From Candidatus Parcubacteria bacterium (GTDB lineage Bacteria > Patescibacteriota > Minisyncoccia > Minisyncoccales > Staskawiczbacteraceae): 11,435 nucleotides of DNA. The DNA is taken from assembly GCA_019658985.1 (NCBI GenBank), contig JAIFWS010000023.1, positions 1 through 11,435 on the forward strand, in the 5' to 3' direction. Numbering within the stretch: position 1 is the first letter of the stretch; each line of letters begins with the position of its first letter. Under the pieces are notes generated by a model, which searched no databases, was not told where the DNA came from, and worked only from the letters and a program-made list of their open reading frames with translations. A program made the translations under genes and the position numbers. Below are positions 6,187-11,435 of this stretch, one piece after another.

Positions 6187-7284
6187 ATGCAAAATATTTT
6201 TAAAAATCCATTCAAGATGTTTTTCCCGACAAAGATGATCGGGATCGACATCGGCACCGCTTCAGTGAAGATTGCGGAGGTTTCCCGATGGGGCGGAGGC
6301 AATACGTTGGAAAATTACGGCGAGATCGCCTCAGAATCTTTTTATCAGAATACCAATGAAAATAACAAGCAGGGGAATTATTCGCTTTCCAATGCGTTTT
6401 TGGCCAAAGTCATCCGGGGAGTACTGGACGAGGCGAAAATAAAAAACCGGGCGGCGATCTTTTCCATTCCGGACTTTTTCACTTTCTGCACATCATTTGA
6501 TATGCCGCCGATGAGCGCCAAGGAAATTCCTGATGCCATCCGGTACAATGCTTCGCAATATATCACGCTTCCGATTTCCGAAGTGACGCTGGACTGGCAT
6601 GTTACTCCGGCTAAGCCCGGCTCTAAAAATACTTCCCAGCGGGTGTTCTTGGTAGCGGTTCCAAACCAGGTAGTCCAACAGTACCAATCAATCGCAAAAC
6701 TGGCGGGATTGGAACTCCATGCCCTTGAAGCCGAAGCGATGGGTATCACCAGGATACTGACGCGCGATGCGCTGACGACGGCCGGGTCCAAGAAAATCCT
6801 GTGCATCGTGGACATCGGCGTCCAAAGTTCGACCATTAACATTATTGACCGCGGATCACTTAAGAAAAGCTACAGTTTTAATTTTAATAGCGGCCAGCTG
6901 GCGCGTGTTGTTGCTTCTTCGCTGGGGTTGGATAAAACTGCCGCCGAAGCATTGAAAAACAAAGAAGGTTTAATGTATGCCCGCCAGGATGTGGTAAAAG
7001 CTTTATACTTATTACTTGATCCTCTGCTGATTGAAATAAAAAGCGTGTGCGCGGAATTTGCCCAGACTGAAGGAGAGCAGGTCCAGGAAATTTATCTTAC
7101 CGGCGGAACCGCCAACTTACCGGGATTGAAAGAGTATTTTAAAGAAAGCCTTAAAAAAGAGGTGTCAGTGCCTAATTGTTTTTCCGGATTTTTGTATCCG
7201 CCGATCCTCGAAGGCGCCTTGCGGTCCATGAGCCCCCGTTTTTGCGCGGCCGTGGGAGTGGCGCTGGGAGGCTTAGAAACTTAA
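6187..7284 (+). CDS. pilM: Type IV pilus assembly ATPase-fold protein PilM
   Basis: PilM is a cytosolic actin/FtsA-like protein that binds the N-terminus of PilN and links the pilus motor to the inner-membrane alignment complex. The 365-residue length is typical. The phosphate-1 loop is MIGIDIGTASVKIAEVSR (about residues 17-34). The block DMPPMSAKEIPDAIRYNASQYITLPI, with its membrane-proximal helix, is characteristic of PilM. The phosphate-2 motif is CIVDIGVQSSTINII (about 204-218) and the adenosine motif is IYLTGGTANLPGL (about 300-312). The C-terminus ends in the usual FCAAVGVALGGL. Residues 1-14 are basic and hydrophobic; a second ATG at residue 11 could also serve as start. It opens the pilus operon, and pilN follows after 16 bases. 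No Shine-Dalgarno is seen: the bases before the ATG are TTAAAATTTT. Confidence 0.96.
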   Translation: MQNIFKNPFKMFFPTKMIGIDIGTASVKIAEVSRWGGGNTLENYGEIASESFYQNTNENNKQGNYSLSNAFLAKVIRGVLDEAKIKNRAAIFSIPDFFTFCTSFDMPPMSAKEIPDAIRYNASQYITLPISEVTLDWHVTPAKPGSKNTSQRVFLVAVPNQVVQQYQSIAKLAGLELHALEAEAMGITRILTRDALTTAGSKKILCIVDIGVQSSTINIIDRGSLKKSYSFNFNSGQLARVVASSLGLDKTAAEALKNKEGLMYARQDVVKALYLLLDPLLIEIKSVCAEFAQTEGEQVQEIYLTGGTANLPGLKEYFKESLKKEVSVPNCFSGFLYPPILEGALRSMSPRFCAAVGVALGGLET

Positions 7285-7300
7285 AGACATAATCAATAGA

Positions 7301-7876
7301 ATGGAGCTTCCTTTATTATCAAAACTTAAAAACAGCCAGGATAAGTGGATCCGTCCGCTCTTTTACCTTGTATTGGCATTGCTGATCGCCGCCTCCTGTT
7401 GCTACTTATTATTTGCTTTTAAGGTGTATCTGCAGAATACCCGGATATCGGAGATCAACAGCAAGCTGGCGCTGTATGGCAGTCCATCAGAAAAGCTTTC
7501 TGAAGCCAAATTCCTGGATTACAAAAAGAAAATCGATTACTTCAACAGTATTATTAAAAACCATAAGACTTCTTCCAATGCTTTCAAGTTCCTGGAAGAA
7601 AAAACCCTTCCTGATATCTGGTATTCAAGCATTGGTATTCTAGAAGTTAAAAATGAAATCACGCTGACCGGTGAGGCCCAAAACATGGAAACACTGAGCC
7701 ACCAGGTAAAGTTATTTGAAGAAAGCAAAAGCGATATCAGAAGTGTCAGTCTCCTAAATTCCAAGATGGGAGACCAGGGAAGAGCCCAATTTTCATTGAC
7801 CCTTTCGGTGTACCCGAAAATGTTTACACCTTTGGCTCCAGCTCAGGCGTTGGATTTATCAAATGCAAATCAATAA
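7301..7876 (+). CDS. pilN: Type IV pilus inner-membrane protein, PilN-like
   Basis: By position and architecture this is the PilN component, which pairs with PilO in the periplasm-facing part of the inner-membrane platform and offers its cytoplasmic tail to PilM. The 191-residue protein has a short cytoplasmic N-terminus (MELPLLSKLKNSQDKW, where Gram-negative PilN carries an IN/LLPWR PilM-binding motif), one transmembrane helix (about 19-41) and a helical stretch (about 42-90) suitable for a coiled coil. A ferredoxin-like part with alternating strands follows (IGILEVKNEITLTGEAQ, QVKLFEESKSDIRSVSLL, AQFSLTLSVY), then a proline/alanine-rich tail. Sequence identity to the classical family looks low, so the name rests mainly on gene order pilM-N-O. 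Its 3' end overlaps the next gene by 14 bases, which implies translational coupling. Confidence 0.85.
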   Translation: MELPLLSKLKNSQDKWIRPLFYLVLALLIAASCCYLLFAFKVYLQNTRISEINSKLALYGSPSEKLSEAKFLDYKKKIDYFNSIIKNHKTSSNAFKFLEEKTLPDIWYSSIGILEVKNEITLTGEAQNMETLSHQVKLFEESKSDIRSVSLLNSKMGDQGRAQFSLTLSVYPKMFTPLAPAQALDLSNANQ

Positions 7877-8417
7877 ACCTATTTCCATTATTATTATGTT
7901 CGTGATCACCCTGGTGGTTGCTTTCCTTTTTGCCATACCGGCGTATGAGGAATCTCTGGCGTTGAAAAATACCCTGGCCCAGAAACAATCCGAGTACACT
8001 GGAAAATCCGAATATTATGCCAAGGTCAATGAGCTGACTTCGAAGATAGAAAGTAATAGTGTGGCGATTGAAAAAATTTCCAGCGCTCTGCCAGATGATT
8101 TCTATCTTTCTTCTTTAGTATATTTCTTGCAGAAAAAAGCATCTGACGCCGGCCTGGTTGCTAAATTAATCAGCTTCTCTAAAGTTTCGCCGAAAACCGC
8201 TGATAAGAAACCCCGAATCGGCACGTTCTCGGTGAATGTATCGGGAAATTACCAGGGACTGAAAAATTTCCTTGAATCATTGGATAAATCGTCGCGCTTG
8301 TTTGAAGTAAATTCCATTTCTTTCAGCTCTCAGCAGAATTCCCAGAAGACAAACCAATTAAAAAACCAGGCGCAGATTTATGATTTTAATTTGCAGCTGG
8401 AAACCCAAGCTTATTAG
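7863..8417 (+). CDS. pilO: Type IV pilus inner-membrane protein, PilO-like
   Basis: This 184-residue protein has the PilO layout: a short N-terminus, one transmembrane helix (about residues 8-25, IIIMFVITLVVAFLFAIPAY), a long coiled coil (about 28-75, KNTLAQKQSEYTGKSEYYAKVNE in part) and a C-terminal ferredoxin-like domain. That domain contains LSSLVYFLQKKASDAGL, GTFSVNVSGNYQGLKNFLESLDKSSRLFEVNSISF and a final strand IYDFNLQLETQAY. The NYQGLKNFLESLDKSSRLFEV region is the most family-like part; the corresponding block in PilO reads roughly 'GsY..l..Fl..l..l.Riv.i'. It would pair with the PilN-like protein and help align the pilus motor. Its start lies inside the pilN coding sequence. It ends at TAG and is followed by an AT-rich palindromic element instead of directly by the next gene. 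Confidence 0.9.
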   Translation: MQINKPISIIIMFVITLVVAFLFAIPAYEESLALKNTLAQKQSEYTGKSEYYAKVNELTSKIESNSVAIEKISSALPDDFYLSSLVYFLQKKASDAGLVAKLISFSKVSPKTADKKPRIGTFSVNVSGNYQGLKNFLESLDKSSRLFEVNSISFSSQQNSQKTNQLKNQAQIYDFNLQLETQAY

Positions 8418-8420
8418 TGG

Positions 8421-8525
8421 AAAATCAAAATTCAAAAATCAAAATGCAAAATGACAGTGTAAAATTAAAAATGATCGCCGAAGGCGATACCTTAACTTTG
8501 AACTTTGATTTTTGAATTTTAAATT
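8421..8525. repeat. Nested AT-rich palindromic element between pilO and the next gene
   Basis: A perfect 17-base outer inverted repeat (AAAATTCAAAAATCAAA at 8427-8443; TTTGATTTTTGAATTTT at 8504-8520) encloses a smaller GC-rich hairpin, ATCGCC-GAA-GGCGAT (8474-8488). The left side also has two 14-base tandem units starting AAAATCAAAAT (8421 and 8435), followed by the start of a third. The composition differs sharply from the flanking genes and it fills almost the whole spacer. The shape resembles REP/MITE-type intergenic repeats; I recall AAAATCAAAATTC-type elements being common in Patescibacteria genomes, but no second copy is in this window. Read on the minus strand the inner hairpin is followed by a U-rich stretch. 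It could be a repeat, an mRNA stability or attenuation hairpin, or both. Confidence 0.75.
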
Positions 8526-8531
8526 ATAGCT

Positions 8532-8936
8532 ATGGCAATTGTATTCGTATCAGCGCGGAATAAGCAAAATGCATTCTTTTGGGGAATCGCGGTTTTGCTG
8601 GTCTTATTTTTAGGGATGATTTCCCTGATTGTCTTTTTGCCTGAATTTTTGAATATGCCTTCGGAAGTTCCCCCGTCGATGACCTACCAGAGCCCGAATA
8701 CCAACGTTGACTTGCGCATTTTAAATTCGGACACGTTGACCAATCTTGAGCCATTCAACGTTATGGAGGCTACTTTCAGCTATACGGTCACCAATGCCGC
8801 CGGGAAAAAAACCACCGGTACAATTTCCGCGGCCAGCAGGGAAGAGGCGCAAAGCCGCCTGGAAGGCTCCGGTTTTAAAGTTGAATCATTAGAGGAGACG
8901 AAAGTCGGTAGGGCTAATCCTTTCGTTTCATATTAA
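8532..8936 (+). CDS. Small pilus-cluster membrane protein with PilC/GspF-N-like segment
   Basis: This 134-residue protein has one transmembrane helix (about 14-36, FFWGIAVLLVLFLGMISLIV), an extracytoplasmic proline-containing linker, a short segment VDLRILNSDTLTNLEPF (59-75), and then residues about 79-122. That last stretch reads FSYTVTNAAGKKTTGTISA, then SREEAQSRLEGSGFKVESLEE. It matches the short N-terminal motif of PilC/GspF platform proteins ('F.Y.a.d..Gk...G.i.a.s..eA...L...G..v..le'), which here would lie outside the membrane without the PilC membrane domain. The protein ends GRANPFVSY, similar to the R-x-N/D-P-F motif of PilP-like proteins. Position after pilN/pilO fits a PilP-like partner of the alignment complex. 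The pilB ATG follows 3 bases after its stop. The coding call is strong; the function is inference. Confidence 0.85.
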   Translation: MAIVFVSARNKQNAFFWGIAVLLVLFLGMISLIVFLPEFLNMPSEVPPSMTYQSPNTNVDLRILNSDTLTNLEPFNVMEATFSYTVTNAAGKKTTGTISAASREEAQSRLEGSGFKVESLEETKVGRANPFVSY

Positions 8937-8939
8937 AGC

Positions 8940-10661
8940 ATGAAATTACTCCAAGAATTATACGGCCAGGGACTCCTGACCGAGCAGCGCCGGAATGAAC
9001 TGCAGAGCCACATCCAAACGTCCGGAAAAACTGAAGAAGAAGTTATCCTGGAAAACAAGATCGTCGCTGAATCGGCGCTTTTTGAAATGAAAAGCAAGGT
9101 CATTAATATCCCTTTGAAAAAGCTGGACCAAAAAGACATACCGATGGAGGTGCTGGAAATGATGTCCGGCGCCGCGGCCATGAATTATAAAATGGTGCCG
9201 CTGTTTAGGAAAGACAATACGGTTGGCATCGGCATGGTCTACCCCGAAGACATTACCAGCCAGAACGCCCTGCGGTTTCTCTCCAGTAAAGACAACTTTA
9301 ATTCGGAAATTTACCTGATCACTTTTACCGATTTAAACAATATCCTCAAGCAGTACAAGACGCTGGAAATTGAAACTAAGAAAGCCCTGGAAGAATTGGG
9401 CGAAGATAAAAAAGAAACGCTGGAAGTGCTGGGCCAGGATTCATTGACCTCGCGGATCAACGAAGACGCGCCGGTCATCAAAATGGTATTGGTTATTTTG
9501 CGCCATGCCATTGAAGGAAACGCTTCCGATATCCACATCGAACCCAACCGCGAAAAATTAAATATCAGATTCAGGCAGGACGGAATTTTGCACCTGAGTT
9601 TGTTTTTGCCAAAATCAGTCCATGCCTCTATTGTTTCCCGGGTTAAGATCTTATCCAATTTGAAAATCGATGAAAACCGGATTCCGCAGGACGGCCGGTT
9701 TTCCGCAAAAATAAATGATAAGGATATCGACTTCCGTGTCGCTACTTTTCCGACGCTCTACGGCGAGAAAGTGGAAATCAGGGTTTTGGACCCGAAAGAA
9801 GGGCTGAAGAGTTTTGACAGAATGGGATTTTCCAAACGCAATTTGGAAATTATTGATAAAGCTTTGAAGATGCCTTACGGCTTGATCCTGTCTTCCGGGC
9901 CGACTGGTTCCGGAAAAACCACCACGCTCTACGGATTAATCCGGGTATTGAATAAGGAGACCGTAAACATCGTTACGATTGAAGATCCGGTGGAGTATTC
10001 CATCGACGGGGTGAACCAATCGCAGATCCGGTCGGAGATCGGCTACAGTTTTGCCGAAGGCCTGCGCCAGATTTTGCGCCAAGACCCGAACGTGATCATG
10101 GTGGGGGAAATCCGTGACGAAGAAACGGCCAGCCTTGTTACTAATGCCGCGCTGACCGGCCACATCGTGCTTTCAACGCTCCATACTAATTCGGCAGTGG
10201 GGGTTATTCCCCGGTTAATTGATATGGGGGTGCGCCCATTTTTAATCCCTTCAACATTACGGGTGGTGATTTCCCAGCGGCTGATCCGAACCCTCTGCCA
10301 GAAATGCCGGAAAAAAATAGCTCCGAGCGAAAAAATAAGAAAATATATCCTGGATATTTTTGAAACGCTGCCCGATGATGTGAAAAAAGAATCGGCGATA
10401 AAAGAACCGTTATCCATCTACGAAGCCAAGGGCTGCCAGGCATGCAACTTCAAGGGATACAAAGGCAGGGCGGGATTGTTTGAGGTATTGGCCATGAATG
10501 AAGAATTGATTGATATTATTTTAAAAGATCCGGTCGAGAGCGCAATCCTGAAAGCAGCCCAAAAGGCGGGAATGCTGACCATGTCCCAGGAAGGCATCTT
10601 GAAGGTGTTGGAAGGGGAAACGACGGTTGATGAAGTGGCGCGCGTAACCCAAGAGCAGTAG
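8940..10661 (+). CDS. pilB: Type IV pilus extension ATPase PilB (GspE family)
   Basis: PilB is the hexameric cytoplasmic ATPase that powers pilus extension. The 573-residue length is usual. An N-terminal GspE-N-like domain (about 1-145) includes ALFEMKSKVINIPLKKLD, with VPLFRKDNTVGIGMVYPED as its typical strand pair. The N2 domain carries ASDIHIEPNREKLNIRFRQDG (about 197-217). The motor domain has Walker A SSGPTGSGKTTTLYG (K about 326), the Asp box TIEDPVEYSIDGVNQSQI, Walker B NVIMVGEIRDEETA (about 384-397) and the His box LTGHIVLSTLHTN. Two CxxC pairs (CQKC about 453-456, CQAC about 500-503) form the zinc site that separates PilB/GspE from PilT. No residues appear missing. It starts 3 bases after the preceding gene, in the same transcript, with no Shine-Dalgarno visible. 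pilC was not seen and would have to lie downstream of the window. Confidence 0.97.
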   Translation: MKLLQELYGQGLLTEQRRNELQSHIQTSGKTEEEVILENKIVAESALFEMKSKVINIPLKKLDQKDIPMEVLEMMSGAAAMNYKMVPLFRKDNTVGIGMVYPEDITSQNALRFLSSKDNFNSEIYLITFTDLNNILKQYKTLEIETKKALEELGEDKKETLEVLGQDSLTSRINEDAPVIKMVLVILRHAIEGNASDIHIEPNREKLNIRFRQDGILHLSLFLPKSVHASIVSRVKILSNLKIDENRIPQDGRFSAKINDKDIDFRVATFPTLYGEKVEIRVLDPKEGLKSFDRMGFSKRNLEIIDKALKMPYGLILSSGPTGSGKTTTLYGLIRVLNKETVNIVTIEDPVEYSIDGVNQSQIRSEIGYSFAEGLRQILRQDPNVIMVGEIRDEETASLVTNAALTGHIVLSTLHTNSAVGVIPRLIDMGVRPFLIPSTLRVVISQRLIRTLCQKCRKKIAPSEKIRKYILDIFETLPDDVKKESAIKEPLSIYEAKGCQACNFKGYKGRAGLFEVLAMNEELIDIILKDPVESAILKAAQKAGMLTMSQEGILKVLEGETTVDEVARVTQEQ

Positions 10662-10699
10662 CATCCCGGCAGTAAAAAATACCTGCAGGGAATCAAATA

Positions 10700-11068
10700 A
10701 TGGCAAAAAAGATTTTGCTCGTAGAAGATGACCTGTTTATCCTGGATATTTATAAGCAAAAGTTTATCCAGAAGGGTTTTGCGGTAGAAGTGGCAACGGA
10801 CGGGGAAATGGCGCTGGATAAGGCAAGGCAAATCCTGCCGGATATCCTGCTGCTTGATATCCTCTTGCCGAAGATGGACGGCTGGGAAGTGTTGAAAAAC
10901 GTCCGCCAGGATCCGTTGTTTAAGGATTTGAAAGTGGTTATGATTTCAAATCTTAACATCCAGGATTACCAGAACCAAATGAAAGAATTCAATGTCAGCA
11001 AATATTTTATAAAGGCGGAAACCACGCCCGAGGAACTCGCAAATACAATAAAGGAATTGTTAAAGTAA
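10700..11068 (+). CDS. Stand-alone CheY-like response regulator receiver
   Basis: This is a 122-residue receiver domain with nothing attached. All the phosphorylation-site residues are present: the acidic pair E9/D10/D11 (ILLVEDD), the phospho-acceptor D53 (ILLLDILLPKMDGWE), the switch S83 (VVMISN) and the conserved K105 (KYFIKA). It would be phosphorylated by a histidine kinase and act by protein contact, since no DNA-binding or enzymatic output domain follows. It lies between pilB and pilT, so pilus motor or motility control is a reasonable guess, analogous to PilG/PilH-type receivers. No kinase is in the window. It starts 38 bases after pilB; AGGGA at 10687-10691, 8 bases before the ATG, is one of the few sequences here that resembles a Shine-Dalgarno. 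The ending KELLK is typical of a complete domain. Confidence 0.95.
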   Translation: MAKKILLVEDDLFILDIYKQKFIQKGFAVEVATDGEMALDKARQILPDILLLDILLPKMDGWEVLKNVRQDPLFKDLKVVMISNLNIQDYQNQMKEFNVSKYFIKAETTPEELANTIKELLK

Positions 11069-11073
11069 AAAAT

Positions 11074-11435
11074 ATGGAATATCTGCAAACGTTAAAACAA
11101 ATGCTGGATGTCGCGATCAAGGAAGAGGCTTCTGACTTGCTGATTTCAGTCGGCCATCCGCCAATGATCCGCGTCACAGGACAGCTGCTTCCGGTGCTAT
11201 CGGAAAAAAATGTGACTCCGGAAATGGCGGAAGGCCTGGCGTCCGCTCTGCTCGGCGAAGACCGCAAAAAGAAATTCCTGGCCGAAAAAGAAATCGACCT
11301 TTCTTATGACTTTGACGGCAAAGCGCGCTTTCGCGTAAATATTTTTTTCCAGCGCGAATCCATAAGTTTGGCGTTGCGGCTGATTCCGTCCGCCATTAAG
11401 ACCATTGAAAATTTATCATTCCCGGCGATCCTCCA
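11074..11435 (+). CDS. pilT: Pilus retraction ATPase PilT, 5' part cut by window edge
   Basis: PilT is the hexameric ATPase that drives type IV pilus retraction, giving twitching motility and DNA uptake. The visible 120 residues begin MEYLQTLKQMLDVAIKEEA and carry the PilT N-domain signatures ASDLLISVGHPPMIRVTGQL (about 19-38), then KEIDLSYDFDGKARFRVNIFFQRESISLALRLIP (about 72-105) and TIENLSFPAIL (110-120). The reading ends shortly before the expected Walker A, so ATPase residues cannot be checked. The start follows the receiver gene by 5 bases and has no Shine-Dalgarno. In place of the more usual SDLHL sequence it has SDLLI, losing the common histidine at that position. A PilU-like paralogue cannot be ruled out from the N-domain alone. 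Confidence 0.93.
   Translation, partial: MEYLQTLKQMLDVAIKEEASDLLISVGHPPMIRVTGQLLPVLSEKNVTPEMAEGLASALLGEDRKKKFLAEKEIDLSYDFDGKARFRVNIFFQRESISLALRLIPSAIKTIENLSFPAIL

Noticed and set aside
6122..6238. Short plus-strand reading frame (38 residues, starts MGINLNPQ) overlapping the pilM start
   Set aside because: It runs into pilM in another frame, has no ribosome binding site and loses protein-like composition after about 20 residues; most likely promoter/leader DNA.
8474..8488. Inner hairpin ATCGCC-GAA-GGCGAT as a plus-strand terminator after pilO
   Set aside because: No T run follows on the plus strand; the U-rich side is on the minus strand, where no gene needs termination.
10662..10699. Imperfect hairpin CCCGGCAG/CTGCAGGG between pilB and the receiver gene
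   Set aside because: Stem is interrupted by a mismatch and no T run follows; not a credible terminator.
1..11435. CRISPR array, tRNA/rRNA gene, transposase or phage genes
   Set aside because: No spaced direct repeats, no tRNA-like cloverleaf or rRNA core sequence was recognised, and no integrase or transposase motifs were seen on either strand.

Overview
The window looks like a piece of a bacterial chromosome from the Patescibacteria (Candidate Phyla Radiation), probably the Parcubacteria side. This is inference from three things: a type IV pilus cluster with PilM, PilN and PilO but no PilP/PilQ secretin genes in the part visible; compact genes with short or overlapping junctions; and small membrane-anchored proteins with little recognisable homology. 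No rRNA, tRNA, CRISPR array or transposase was seen. Stops include TAA, TAG and TGA, so there is no sign of TGA recoding.

Layout. Bases 1-1140 (minus) hold the N-terminal 380 residues of a RecQ helicase, cut by the window edge. It is divergent from purE (1256-1783, plus), which overlaps the first of two membrane-anchored, cysteine-containing proteins of unknown function (1776-2408 and 2416-3057). A strong bidirectional terminator (3073-3108) closes this unit and also the convergent YciF/DUF892 ferritin-like gene (3127-3630, minus). A palindrome-rich divergent spacer (3667-3874) leads to a DAO-family FAD oxidoreductase (3875-5104) and a 63-residue membrane protein (5127-5318). That protein's stop codon overlaps the stop of the convergent ComF gene (5315-6052, minus). 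The plus-strand terminator for this unit appears to lie inside the comF coding sequence (5439-5462).

Bases 6187-11435 (plus) form the pilus operon: pilM, pilN-like, pilO-like, a small membrane protein with a PilC/GspF-like N-terminal segment, pilB, a stand-alone CheY-like receiver, and the start of pilT. PilM/N/O would form the inner-membrane alignment platform, PilB would power extension and PilT retraction; the receiver may tune the motors. ComF nearby fits a DNA-uptake (competence) role for the pilus. A nested AT-rich palindromic element (8421-8525) sits between pilO and the small protein gene.

Two things stand out. The small pilus-cluster protein 8532-8936 seems to combine a membrane anchor, a PilC-N-like segment and a GRxNPF tail. 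And almost no gene has a Shine-Dalgarno sequence, while several have a -10-like hexamer only a few bases before the start codon, which suggests widespread leaderless or SD-independent translation.
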